Positions 54,326 to 63,368 of a DNA stretch of 64,000 bases are shown here, piece by piece. Origin of the DNA: SpSt-398 sp033762195 (GTDB lineage: Bacteria; Bacteroidota; Bacteroidia; Chitinophagales; Chitinophagaceae); contig JANRLV010000010.1 of assembly GCA_033762195.1 (NCBI GenBank), forward strand, positions 4,525 to 68,524, given 5' to 3'. Below the pieces are notes generated by a model, which saw only the letters and a program-made list of their open reading frames with translations, did not search any database and was not told the origin of the DNA. Position 1 is the first letter of the stretch. Each line of letters begins with the position of its first letter. Made by a program: the position numbers and the translations under genes.

Positions 54326-57142
54326 TTATCTCCTGATCACCCGCATATTCATCCCCGGGCCGCCGGGAGGGTTCGCCCCCATCTTGTTCAGGCTGTAGGT
54401 AAAACTCAGCATAAAGAACCGGCGGAGTATCGTATTGCTGACATCCTCAATATAGTTGGCATTGGTATTCCGCTGGATGCCCTGGTTCTTGTTCAACAGG
54501 TCATGCACACTCAGCTTGAGCTCGCCACGGTTGAACTTGAGGAACTGCTTGCTGATGGCTGCATTCCACATGGGGACCTTGATATTGAAACCCTCCGCCC
54601 GCTGGGTATTTACCCGGTATTCAAAATCAGTGGATAAATAGAAATTCTTGGGCATTTCCCAGCCAATATTTCCACCCCATTCGCGGGTTACATAGTTATT
54701 GTTCAAATTGGACTGTAGAGAATAAGTAGCCCGGCTCAGGGTAATCCCGGCAAATACCGACAGGTCCACTTTATTCTTGATCACTTTGGTGATCTCCACG
54801 CGGGGATCGATACTGGTATTCCGGATCTCATTCTTCGCCCCATTGCTGTACTGAAATCCACGGCTGTATTGTACCCCGGCATCCAGGTTCAGATTGGCCT
54901 TCATGAACTTCAGGGGTAAACCAACATGAAAATTACTGTTGAGGTTATATACCCCGTCCACATTCACATAGGTGGTGGTATCCACCCCGAGGGAATCACG
55001 CTGGTTTACATTTACGATCTTATTGGCCGTAGTGGTAAAGTTGACAAAGGCAAAAAGGTTCTTATTCTTGAACGGGTTCACCCCGGTATAGGATAATTGT
55101 ATGCTATGGGCAAACTCCTGCTCAAGATTGGGATTACCCAATTTAATACTCAACTGATTGCTTACATCAGGCACGGGCTGTAACTGGGAAGCCGTAGGCT
55201 GGGTGGTGAATGTGCGGTAGTTGAGTGACAGGTTCTTGAAACGGCTAAACTGATACTTGAACTGAGCATTGGGCAACCAGTTGTGAAAATCCTGACGGAT
55301 CACCGAATCCTTGGTCCCGCTGATGATGGTACCTTCCAGCGAAGCCTTCTGCCAGCTCAATCCATAGGCATAGCTGAATTTCCTTTTCTGGGTCCGTACC
55401 CGGAATCCAGCTACCGTAGTATTGTAAATGTTCTCGTAATTATTGGTCAACAGGTCATTGAGTTGATCATACTTGTCCGTGCCCTTATTGTAATCATAGG
55501 TCACTTTATCCGAAACCGAACGGGTATGGCTATTAGAGGCACTCAACTCCAGCAGCGAGCTCTTCCCTAATGGCTCGGTGTACACGGCCTTGGCGGTATA
55601 TCCCTTCTGGTCATTGGTCAGGTCGCTACGCTGGCGCACACTATCCGTACGGAAGAGATTGGATGTTTTATAAAAATTATTGACCGACTCAAGATCACTC
55701 TCGCCTGTGTTCTCATTGAGTTTTGAATTCAAACTCAGGGAAAGCGTACGCCCGCGTTTGGAAAAGCGGTGACGGTAAATGATGTCATTGGTAAAATTAT
55801 ACCCCCTTGCCGAAGCAATATAATCGGTCCAGCTGTCATTGGTGCGGGCGAGTTGCTCCGTTAATGTTTCAGACTGTCCCTGGGACCGCGTGGAGGATTT
55901 CTGATAACTGAAATTCGGGGTGATCTTGATGGAGTTGTTGGAATCAATAAAATAGTCCACTACAAAATTCACACGGTGGTTCTCGTTTAATACATCCGAT
56001 TTTCCAAAGGAATTATAGTAGTTGGTAGAATCGGGTAAAATGTATTGCCGGGCGGTACGCGATTCGGTCAGGGGGTTGAAGCGGTTGTAGAAATAATTCC
56101 CGTTCAGTTTGGTCTTCTTCCCTATGATATTATTGTAATTCACCCCGCCTGCATTGGTCGTATTGATGCTATTATCTCCTCCAAGGCCAAACAGGTTGGC
56201 CGATGGGTCGCTGGAACTGATATTGATGTTGATATTCCCGCCACTGCTGGATACATTCCCAAGTCCACCGGAAAAATTCAGGATATCCATAAAAGAGAAC
56301 CCTTCGGCATTGTCATTGTTCGACATGCCGATAACCGATAATTGGCGCGCGCCTTTAAAAGCATTTACATTGAACCTTCCTTCGTACCGGCCTTCGGTAC
56401 CTCCACCAACCATGGCCTTTCCAAAAGCGCCTTTTTTCTTGTCCTCTTTTAATTTCAGGTTGATGGTCTTTTCATAGTTGCCGTCATCAAATCCTGTTAA
56501 CTCGGCCGCATCACTTTTTTTGTCATATACCTGTACTTTATCCACCGCATCGGCGGGCAGGTTCTTGGTCGCGATCTTGGGGTCATTGCCAAAAAACTCT
56601 TTCCCATCCACCAGTATTTTCTTCACTTCTTCCCCTTGCGCTTTTACCGTTCCATCGCTCTCCACCTGTACCCCGGGTAATTTCTTGAGTAAGTCCTCGA
56701 CCACCGCATTGGGTTTGGTTTTAAAGGATCCGGCATTGTACTGGATCGTATCCCCCACGATCGTCACTGGCGGGGCCTCCGCCATGATGACCACTTCCTC
56801 CAACACCTTCGTTTTATCATTCAATACCACATTCCCCAGGTCTACCAGGTTCACGGAATCGGACAGGATGAAATACTTATTTCCGTTATGATATCCCACA
56901 TGGGTGATGAGGAGCCGGTAATCCCCCTTCTCGATCCCTGAAAGGGAAAAAGCCCCATTGTTTCCGGTCATGGTAAACGTAACCAGGGAGGAGTCGATCC
57001 GCTTCATCACAGTGATGGTAGCACCAGCCACCGGCTTCTGGGTCAGGGTATCAAATACCACCCCCTTGACCGTTCCGGTTTTTTGGGCTGCCACAAACAA
57101 GATGGAAAATACAAATACAGAGAGGAGTAAAGCTTTTTTCAT
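54326..57142 (-). CDS. TonB-dependent-receptor-like outer-membrane barrel (OMP_b-brl_3 type)
   Basis: A 938-residue protein: signal peptide, carboxypeptidase-like domain (about 22-100, VKGVVFDTLTQKPVAGATITV), plug-like domain (about 110-230, VEDLLKKLPGVQVESDGTV), and a barrel to the C-terminus. There is no clear TonB box. Such barrels in Bacteroidota commonly travel with GLPGLI genes. The promoter has the three TTAAC boxes seen before the GLPGLI gene. Confidence 0.92.
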   Translation of the reverse strand: MKKALLLSVFVFSILFVAAQKTGTVKGVVFDTLTQKPVAGATITVMKRIDSSLVTFTMTGNNGAFSLSGIEKGDYRLLITHVGYHNGNKYFILSDSVNLVDLGNVVLNDKTKVLEEVVIMAEAPPVTIVGDTIQYNAGSFKTKPNAVVEDLLKKLPGVQVESDGTVKAQGEEVKKILVDGKEFFGNDPKIATKNLPADAVDKVQVYDKKSDAAELTGFDDGNYEKTINLKLKEDKKKGAFGKAMVGGGTEGRYEGRFNVNAFKGARQLSVIGMSNNDNAEGFSFMDILNFSGGLGNVSSSGGNININISSSDPSANLFGLGGDNSINTTNAGGVNYNNIIGKKTKLNGNYFYNRFNPLTESRTARQYILPDSTNYYNSFGKSDVLNENHRVNFVVDYFIDSNNSIKITPNFSYQKSSTRSQGQSETLTEQLARTNDSWTDYIASARGYNFTNDIIYRHRFSKRGRTLSLSLNSKLNENTGESDLESVNNFYKTSNLFRTDSVRQRSDLTNDQKGYTAKAVYTEPLGKSSLLELSASNSHTRSVSDKVTYDYNKGTDKYDQLNDLLTNNYENIYNTTVAGFRVRTQKRKFSYAYGLSWQKASLEGTIISGTKDSVIRQDFHNWLPNAQFKYQFSRFKNLSLNYRTFTTQPTASQLQPVPDVSNQLSIKLGNPNLEQEFAHSIQLSYTGVNPFKNKNLFAFVNFTTTANKIVNVNQRDSLGVDTTTYVNVDGVYNLNSNFHVGLPLKFMKANLNLDAGVQYSRGFQYSNGAKNEIRNTSIDPRVEITKVIKNKVDLSVFAGITLSRATYSLQSNLNNNYVTREWGGNIGWEMPKNFYLSTDFEYRVNTQRAEGFNIKVPMWNAAISKQFLKFNRGELKLSVHDLLNKNQGIQRNTNANYIEDVSNTILRRFFMLSFTYSLNKMGANPPGGPGMNMRVIRR

Positions 57143-57164
57143 AACCGGGTTTTGATTCCGGCTA

Positions 57165-57230
57165 CGAAAATATTCTTACCCCTCCGAATGGGAGGTTAAC
57201 CCGGGTTGCATTAATGTTAATGAAGGTTAA
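57165..57230 (-). promoter_or_regulatory. Three-box TTAAC promoter of the barrel gene
   Basis: Read on the minus strand, TTAAC boxes are at 57230-57226, 57220-57216 and 57199-57195, then TATTTTCG at 57172-57165. Spacings are 10, 21, and 22 bases, identical to 47318-47383. The upstream box overlaps the stop of the gene at 57227-57796. Confidence 0.8.
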
Positions 57231-57796
57231 TTCTCGATCACCGGCCCTCTTTCATCGTCCAATCGCTCCTTGTCATACAGAATGACGCGGATACCCCATT
57301 CCAGCATATCGGCTTCAAGAAGGATCTCGAGTTTGAGGTTCTTGAGTGCCCTGTCCTTGCTATCGGGGGTGAGAATGATGCTGTGAAAACGCAGCGATTC
57401 GGTAGGCTCTTTGTAGGTGCCCACCAGGTGAAAGGTTTTATCTCCCAGTGTGACCACGGTTTGCTGGGCTTGTTGAAAAAGTTCTTTATAGGTTTTTACC
57501 GCACTTGAAAAATCCTCGGATACCGGCATGCGTGCCTGCCAGGAATAAACCGTCTTGCTCTTGGCACTGTACTTTGTAATGGTACACTGCTCGGCGCCGA
57601 CAATACATATTTTAGAACCAAACTCCTCCGATTGAGGGTTGGAGGTCAGCGGTTCGCCCAGGTATTTGGGAAACTGATTGGAATAATCGACAATGACCTT
57701 GGAAAGACTGGCAGAGACGGCTTCGGGCTGAGAATAGGCTACGGAAAGGGATAAAATCCCGAAAACAAAGAGAGAAATTGCTTTAGTTTTTGTCAT
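57227..57796 (-). CDS. Exported protein of unknown function
   Basis: A 189-residue protein with a signal peptide ending SVAYSQ. The mature part has a Cys pair (SKICIVGAEQC) that could form a disulfide. It ends in the promoter region of the barrel gene and may be cotranscribed with it. No family recognised. Confidence 0.6.
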   Translation of the reverse strand: MTKTKAISLFVFGILSLSVAYSQPEAVSASLSKVIVDYSNQFPKYLGEPLTSNPQSEEFGSKICIVGAEQCTITKYSAKSKTVYSWQARMPVSEDFSSAVKTYKELFQQAQQTVVTLGDKTFHLVGTYKEPTESLRFHSIILTPDSKDRALKNLKLEILLEADMLEWGIRVILYDKERLDDERGPVIEN

Positions 57797-57860
57797 AAGG
57801 TTGAAATTTAACGGGTTACGCGTTAGCTAATATCCTATTTTTTAACGTTATCCACATAAT

Positions 57861-57897
57861 TTTTTTTTGTTCCCGGCGTTTTATTCTTCTATAAATC
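57861..57897 (+). promoter_or_regulatory. Probable promoter of the 54-codon gene
   Basis: A T run ending TTTTG (57865-57869), a 20-base spacer and TATAAATC at 57890-57897, which has the spacing of the other promoters here but a -7 element unlike TAnnTTTG. The ATG is at 57907. Confidence 0.4.
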
Positions 57898-57906
57898 CAA
57901 TTTATT

Positions 57907-58071
57907 ATGAAAAACAGGATGATCCATCATGCTCATGAAGAAGCGCGTATATACAAACGCAACTATCAACCTTCACTTAATGTTTTCCGGGTTATTAAAG
58001 TGGTTTTGGGAATCTTCCTGTCAGGACAATCTCCTGCAGCCCATGCTTATGATTACCGGAAGAAGAAATAG
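57907..58071 (+). CDS. 54-residue small protein of unknown function
   Basis: Short frame MKNRMIHHAHEEARIYK to ...AHAYDYRKKK. It has a His/Arg-rich N-terminus, a hydrophobic middle (FRVIKVVLGIFL) and a basic end. It is followed 28 bases later by a hairpin and T run, and preceded by a promoter-like sequence, so it looks like a complete small transcript. A late AHA site would be compatible with cleavage of an 8-residue basic tail, but the long N-terminus is not typical of a signal peptide. Confidence 0.55.
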   Translation: MKNRMIHHAHEEARIYKRNYQPSLNVFRVIKVVLGIFLSGQSPAAHAYDYRKKK

Positions 58072-58098
58072 TAGCTTACTAACTCCCCGATAACTAAA

Positions 58099-58127
58099 GG
58101 CCGTTCCGTGGTGGAGCGGCTTTTTTA
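58099..58127 (+). terminator. Intrinsic terminator after the 54-codon gene
   Basis: GGCCGTTCC and GGAGCGGC form a stem with a GTGGT loop and one G-T pair, followed by TTTTTT. It lies 28 bases after the TAG stop and is correctly oriented for the plus strand. Confidence 0.75.
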
Positions 58128-58160
58128 TTTCACTAAAGAGCTATAAAAAGCTGACCGCTT

Positions 58161-58496
58161 TTATTTTTTAAAAGCAAAATACACCGCCAATAATAAAAAC
58201 GCGAAGCTAAAAAGATAATTCATTTTGAAGGGCTCTTTCAATACCCAAACCGCGAACCCTGTAAACACAATGAGCGTGATCACTTCCTGAATGATCTTGA
58301 GATGGAAAGCAGAAAGTCCGGCATTATTATATCCCAGCCGGTTAGCCGGAACCATCAGCATGTATTCAAACAAAGCAATGAACCAACTGAGTAAAATGGC
58401 TTTCCAAAGTGGCCACCCCTTTTCTTTAAGGTGGTAGTACCAGGCAAAGGTCATGAAGATGTTGGAAAGAAGAAGGAGAAAAATGGTTCTAAGCAT
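58161..58496 (-). CDS. DMT-like membrane protein (DUF486)
   Basis: A 111-residue protein with four helices, starting MLRTIFLLLLSNIFMTFAWY; an ATG 60 bases upstream adds a non-family stretch. WPLWKAILLSWFIALFEYML and NRLGYN are typical of DUF486. Function unknown, transporter-like fold. A strong inverted repeat lies just upstream. Confidence 0.92.
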   Translation of the reverse strand: MLRTIFLLLLSNIFMTFAWYYHLKEKGWPLWKAILLSWFIALFEYMLMVPANRLGYNNAGLSAFHLKIIQEVITLIVFTGFAVWVLKEPFKMNYLFSFAFLLLAVYFAFKK

Positions 58497-58517
58497 CGAA
58501 ATTGATTTTACCTCACG

Positions 58518-58554
58518 GGCGCAAAGTTGCCATGTTTCGGCATTGCTTTGCGCC
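58518..58554. repeat. Inverted repeat GGCGCAAAG/CTTTGCGCC
   Basis: GGCGCAAAG (58518-58526) and CTTTGCGCC (58546-58554) are exact reverse complements and the stem extends with TTGCC/GGCA. It lies between the helicase stop (58583) and the DUF486 start. It could act as a terminator hairpin or an operator; there is no T run. Confidence 0.7.
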
Positions 58555-58582
58555 ATCGCGCCATGGCGGTATAATACAAAGG

Positions 58583-61500
58583 TTAACTAAACAAATACTC
58601 CACATCTTCCCTCGACAAGGACTTGACAAACGACGAATCATCCGCGATCAATTCCTTCGCCAGGGCCCTTTTCTTCTCCTGAAGCTGAATGATCTTGTCC
58701 TCGATCGTATCCTTACAGATCATGCGGTACGCAAAGATGTTCTTGGTCTGCCCGATACGGTGTGTCCGGTCAATGGCCTGTTGCTCCACAGCAGGGTTCC
58801 ACCAGGGATCAACAATGTACACATAGTCGGCGGCCGTCAGGTTCAAACCCACACCCCCGGCTTTGAGGGAGATCAGGAAGACCCTGACCTTATCATCATT
58901 CTGGAAGCTTTGAATGGCTTTCTCCCGGTCGGGGGCCGATGTGCTTCCGTCAAAATATTCGTAGGTAATACCCAGGTGCTTCAATCGGTCCTTGATCAGC
59001 GCGAGCATACCCAGGAACTGGGAGAACACGAGCGCCTTGTGGTTTCCGATATTCTCGGTGATCTCACGCGCGAGTTCATCAAGCTTGATGGAATGGTTCT
59101 CAAACTTATCCTCTTCATTGAGGATAGCGGGTGAATCACAGATCTGCCGGAGTTTCATCAACCCTTGCAGGATGGTCAACTGTGACTTCTGAATACCCTG
59201 TGTCTCGATCGTGCCCAGGATCTGGTTGCGGTAATCATTGCGATAGGCATCATAGATCCGTCTCTGCTCGTCCTCCATCTCACAATACAGGATCATTTCC
59301 TGTTTCTCAGGCAGGTCACGTGCCACCTGCTCCTTGGTGCGACGCAGGATAAAGGGATACAATATCTTCCGCAAATGATCCTTCCGGTCCTCTTCCCCAA
59401 ATTTGTCAATGGGAATGGCAAATTCCTGACGGAAGAACTCCATTGTACCCAGCATACCGGGGTTGAGGAAGTTCATTTGCGCATATATATCAAAAGTGTT
59501 GTTCTGTAAAGGTGTACCACTCATGCAGAGCCGGTTCTTAGCTTTGAGCAGCGAAGCGGCCCTGGTTACTTTACTCGCGGGGTTCTTGATGGCCTGTGAC
59601 TCATCGAGTACGAGGTAATCAAAATCAATGGTCACCAGTAACTTGATATCACTCCGTAACGTACCATAGGTCGTAATGATCACATCATAATTCTCAATGG
59701 CCTCTTTCTCCCTGGACCTTGCCCCGCCATGATGGATATGATAAGTCAGATCAGAGGTAAATTTCCTGATCTCATTCTCCCAGTTATAGATCAATGTAGT
59801 GGGACATACCACCAGCGCCCTCAATTTCCCTTTGCTGTCTTTAAAATGCTGTATAAAGGAAAGTGCCTGTACGGTTTTACCCAAACCCATGTCATCGGCC
59901 AGGATTCCACCCCAGTTTACTTCACTGAGATAATTGAGCCATTGGTAGCCCGCTACCTGGTAAGGGCGAAGGATGCTCTTTAGTCTTTCCGGAGGTTCTA
60001 TCTCCTTAATGGTATGGCCTTCTTTGAGGTTCTCGTATTTCTCTTCGAGTTGAAGTACCAGCTCGCCTTCATCGCGACTGTCATACAATTCATCCACCAC
60101 ACTCATGTGGTACTTGGATAATTTAAGCTGGTCGGTCTTACCTTCTCCGATTCGGAAGAGCAGGGAATATTTTTTCAACCACTCCTCGGGCAGAATACCC
60201 AGGGTGCCGTCGTTCAGTTGTACAAATTGCTGTTTATTGGCCAGGGCACGTTTTACCTCGGATACACTTACTTTCTGGTCACCAAAGAGAATGTCCACTT
60301 TGGCATCAAACCAATCGGTATGACTGCTGATAAAGATCTTGGTCGAGGGGCGGGCGGTGTTAAAACGGAAATTCTTCAACGCATCAAACCCAAATACCTC
60401 GATCTTCATGTCCTTCATGGCATCCACAAAAAGAAAGAACCAGTTGTTCTTTAATACATCGGTGCCTTTTAGCGCCAGCGACCCGGTATCGGATTGGTAA
60501 ATAAAATTGCTGTGCAGGTTCTGTAACTGTTGAATGAACTTATGCTCCGCGTCACGGTTACGCCGCACGATCATCACTTTATCATTCACCGGTACCACCA
60601 CTTCATTTCTATCCCGGGCCTTGGTCTCATAACCTTTATAGGTAAACGTGGGTTGAAACACGAGGTAATCCCCTTTTTCTACAAGGAATAAACGTGTTTC
60701 GGGTTCGCCTTCCTTGACCTCGGTAACAAGCGTGGATTTGAATTCCACTTTATAATCCCGGGTCAGCGGCAGTATAAACCCGTGTAGTTGTTTTTCCCAC
60801 TCGGCATTGGGAATATTGTACTGTCCATTGGGAAGAAAGCGCTCGGCCATTTCCATCGCCTCGGTATTCTTCCAAAGACTGATCTGATTATTGTATAAAA
60901 AGAAGAAAGGGACCTTGGTTTCGTTATCCCCCAATTTATAAAACAAACCACCGGCGCGTAACACACAATCCACCTGATAGGATTTTCCATTCTTGTTTAC
61001 CTCAAAGGCTGGTGACAATGGATCATTGGAGGCTTGCACGGGCTCCAGATTGGCTGTCTTAAAGGCTTTTCCTTTGGGAAGCATAAAGAACAAAGGTTGC
61101 CCTTCATGCTCTACCATTAGTTTCTTTAGTTTGGGATGCAGGTATTCACGGATCAGCGCCTTGGTCTCATCGGCCAGGTCCTCATCCTCCTGCTGAATGA
61201 TATTCTCCCAGATACCGGAGAAAGGTGAGTTCCGGCTTATGTATTTATTGATCTCGGTATCCTGCAATTTGCGCAGCATGCCAAACAATTGCTGGTCATA
61301 CTCCGACAGGTCATTTACCTCTACATATTTGGTAAGATCGAGCTTCTCCACCTTATCAGTCAGGGAAATGGATTCATCATCCGCTTCGCCCCGAATCACA
61401 TCCACCGAAAAATAGGGGTAGTTCTTTTTATTTAAATTAAAAACAACACCTAACCGTTTGGAGGGACCTTGTACCACCACAGGTTTCTCCGGTTCGGGGG

Positions 61501-62344
61501 CGGTTTCTTCCTGTACTGGTACGGGACGTGGCGCTGGTGCCGCAGGTACGGCATTTACCCGCTTGATCGTGGGGTCAAGTAAACGCAAAAAGGGTTTACC
61601 TTCTTTATAAGTAAACTCAAATTTCCCTTCCAGGTCATCCTCAAGGGAATAACCATAGAGTTCAAGCAGTTTGTTCTTTTCTTTATCCCAGTTACGGATG
61701 CTGTCAAAATAATGTGCGCCATGACCGGATAACAATTGTAAAAAGACGATCACTTTGGGTAAACAAAGCGGATGATCTTCATCCACATATTCACAACTGG
61801 TATCAAAATTCTTTTCCTCGTTCTTTCTGATCACCACTTTATAATCCTTGCCTTCCAGGGTGACAGTGGCTTTTACCATCTCATCCTTGGCATAATCGAT
61901 CGTGGCCTTATTCGTGCGTAAATAGGTTTCAGCGGTGTTCAGTGTTTCCTGTGAGCAGAGCAACCGGATGGTCTTCATCTCAATCGTCTTCATCTTTACC
62001 ACAGTATGCCGCTGATCGTATACCGAGCCCCCTGTTTTCAGGAGGTTCTTGTCGATCATCTCCTGTAAAGAAAAAAGCGAAGCCGCCTCGTGGCGGCAGA
62101 TATCCCCCAGGTTATAAGGGCAGGCGCAGCGCAGCGAAACATGCTGCGCATCGTTTATCTTTTGAATATATACTTTGTAGTAAGTAGCATAGGTATCATC
62201 TTTCACCCGGAACACGGCCGAGCCAAAGAGATCGTCATACTCTACTAATTCCACAAAACCTACCGCATGGATCTTCTTGCCGCGACGTATCACTTCATCA
62301 GTTCCATGGGTGTACACATACTTAATCAGATGGGGTAAGGCCAT
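58583..62344 (-). CDS. SNF2-family DEAD/DEAH-like helicase with SWIM zinc finger
   Basis: A 1253-residue protein. The N-terminal SWIM finger is Cys73-x-Cys75, Cys83, His85 (CACPYNLGDICRH). A long middle region of unknown fold precedes the SNF2 motor: motif I GGILADDMGLGKT, motif II LVLDESQAIKN (DESQ), then ASLLKAKNRLCMSGTP and the helicase C block WWNPAVEQQAIDRTHRIGQ. Bacterial members remodel protein-DNA or RNA polymerase complexes. TACTTTTG at 62401-62394 fits the -7 element. No neighbouring restriction or defence genes were found. Confidence 0.95.
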   Translation of the reverse strand: MALPHLIKYVYTHGTDEVIRRGKKIHAVGFVELVEYDDLFGSAVFRVKDDTYATYYKVYIQKINDAQHVSLRCACPYNLGDICRHEAASLFSLQEMIDKNLLKTGGSVYDQRHTVVKMKTIEMKTIRLLCSQETLNTAETYLRTNKATIDYAKDEMVKATVTLEGKDYKVVIRKNEEKNFDTSCEYVDEDHPLCLPKVIVFLQLLSGHGAHYFDSIRNWDKEKNKLLELYGYSLEDDLEGKFEFTYKEGKPFLRLLDPTIKRVNAVPAAPAPRPVPVQEETAPEPEKPVVVQGPSKRLGVVFNLNKKNYPYFSVDVIRGEADDESISLTDKVEKLDLTKYVEVNDLSEYDQQLFGMLRKLQDTEINKYISRNSPFSGIWENIIQQEDEDLADETKALIREYLHPKLKKLMVEHEGQPLFFMLPKGKAFKTANLEPVQASNDPLSPAFEVNKNGKSYQVDCVLRAGGLFYKLGDNETKVPFFFLYNNQISLWKNTEAMEMAERFLPNGQYNIPNAEWEKQLHGFILPLTRDYKVEFKSTLVTEVKEGEPETRLFLVEKGDYLVFQPTFTYKGYETKARDRNEVVVPVNDKVMIVRRNRDAEHKFIQQLQNLHSNFIYQSDTGSLALKGTDVLKNNWFFLFVDAMKDMKIEVFGFDALKNFRFNTARPSTKIFISSHTDWFDAKVDILFGDQKVSVSEVKRALANKQQFVQLNDGTLGILPEEWLKKYSLLFRIGEGKTDQLKLSKYHMSVVDELYDSRDEGELVLQLEEKYENLKEGHTIKEIEPPERLKSILRPYQVAGYQWLNYLSEVNWGGILADDMGLGKTVQALSFIQHFKDSKGKLRALVVCPTTLIYNWENEIRKFTSDLTYHIHHGGARSREKEAIENYDVIITTYGTLRSDIKLLVTIDFDYLVLDESQAIKNPASKVTRAASLLKAKNRLCMSGTPLQNNTFDIYAQMNFLNPGMLGTMEFFRQEFAIPIDKFGEEDRKDHLRKILYPFILRRTKEQVARDLPEKQEMILYCEMEDEQRRIYDAYRNDYRNQILGTIETQGIQKSQLTILQGLMKLRQICDSPAILNEEDKFENHSIKLDELAREITENIGNHKALVFSQFLGMLALIKDRLKHLGITYEYFDGSTSAPDREKAIQSFQNDDKVRVFLISLKAGGVGLNLTAADYVYIVDPWWNPAVEQQAIDRTHRIGQTKNIFAYRMICKDTIEDKIIQLQEKKRALAKELIADDSSFVKSLSREDVEYLFS

Positions 62345-62393
62345 AGGGATAAATTCCTAATATCAATGCACAGTTTCAAAAATGGACAATCTG

Positions 62394-62401
62394 CAAAAGT
62401 A
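62394..62401 (-). promoter_or_regulatory. -7 element of the SNF2 gene
   Basis: TACTTTTG on the minus strand, 49 bases before the ATG. No TTG 20 bases upstream, so this is only part of a promoter. Confidence 0.35.
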
Positions 62402-62510
62402 AAGGAATAGAATCCGGATTTCCTCTCTTAAAGGAAAGAAAATAATTATTCGTGAGAATTAAAAAATAGCGGGGAAAATGGTGTACCTTTGCGGATTTTT
62501 TTTGCGCCCC

Positions 62511-62621
62511 CTTTGTGTTCCCTTCGTGTCCTTCGTGCCTTCTTTGTGTCCTTCGTGACCTCCTACGCAAGACTGGCGTATAGGACACAAAGGACACGAA
62601 GGAGGCACAAAGAACACGAAG
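62511..62621. repeat. Inverted repeat of CCTTCGTGT-type words
   Basis: Left arm about 62511-62560 (CTTTGTGTT, CCTTCGTGT, CCTTCGTGC and variants). Right arm 62583-62621 (GGACACAAAGGACACGAAGG and on). The arms are largely complementary with a 22-base centre. The comB stop lies two bases beyond the right arm. Confidence 0.8.
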
Positions 62622-62622
62622 T

Positions 62623-63354
62623 TTAAGAGTGTACTACGAGCTTTCCATCTTTATACACCGGTAATACATCCGCGCCACCCGGTGTCAGACAATACTTGAT
62701 ATCTTTCTCCAACCCGAAGTTCATCAACCGATGATAATGCGACGCATCATTCTTCTTCATAAAGCCAAACATATCCTTCTTCGCACGTGCATAGGTAGAT
62801 TGCGCCAGATGCGATGAATCACAATTGATGCTAAAGTTCTTTCCGATCGCTTCGATCACTGCGCCGGCAAATAACATATCCTCCATATTCACCCGGTCCT
62901 TCCAGGCCGCGCAACCAAGAATCACATTCTGCTTGCGCTCACCGAGGTAATTACAAACAGATTGCAGATTGGGAAAAGAACCCGTGATAATCTCCTGGGC
63001 GCCTTTTTCCAGGGCCATGTGAAGTAAGCGTGTGCCATTGGTGGTGGTTAATACAAGCGTCCTTCCTCCAATGAAATCACGGGGATATTCAAACGGTGAA
63101 TTGCCATATTCCAATCCCTCGGCAATTTGTCCATCCCGTTCACCGGCAGTGATCCCTTCGATCTGTCTACCGATCTCGATACAACGGCTTACCGAATCCA
63201 CAGGGATCACGGATTTAGCGCCATTGTATAAGGCCGTAGCGATGGTAGAGGTAGCACGCAGCACATCAATGATCACCACAATGCTGTTGGTAACATCGTA
63301 TAAATGGAGCAGGGCAGGGGATAGAGCAGTATATAAGGTGGGTTTTTTCTCCAT
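62623..63354 (-). CDS. comB: 2-phosphosulfolactate phosphatase family protein
   Basis: A 243-residue protein, full family length. VVIIDVLRATSTIATAL, TAGERDG, GNSPFEYP, TTTNGTRLL and the late YARAKKD match ComB. It removes phosphate from 2-phosphosulfolactate, known from coenzyme M synthesis; in Bacteroidota it may serve sulfonate-lipid or sulfolactate metabolism. Start ATG at 63354 is preferred over a TTG at 63372. It follows the SRPBCC gene closely. Confidence 0.92.
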   Translation of the reverse strand: MEKKPTLYTALSPALLHLYDVTNSIVVIIDVLRATSTIATALYNGAKSVIPVDSVSRCIEIGRQIEGITAGERDGQIAEGLEYGNSPFEYPRDFIGGRTLVLTTTNGTRLLHMALEKGAQEIITGSFPNLQSVCNYLGERKQNVILGCAAWKDRVNMEDMLFAGAVIEAIGKNFSINCDSSHLAQSTYARAKKDMFGFMKKNDASHYHRLMNFGLEKDIKYCLTPGGADVLPVYKDGKLVVHS

Positions 63355-63368
63355 GGTAGTTCGGTGGT

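Larger units (their letters stand above)
57797..58160. other. Intergenic region containing a small gene with its own promoter and terminator
   Basis: The left part is A+T-rich and holds the upstream region of the minus-strand exported protein and, on the plus strand, the promoter and 54-codon gene described separately. The region ends with a terminator and the stop of the DUF486 gene. Confidence 0.6.

Noticed and set aside
62484..62491. TACCTTTG on the plus strand as a promoter
   Set aside because: A good -7 match, but no plus-strand gene or structured RNA follows before the repeat; probably chance.
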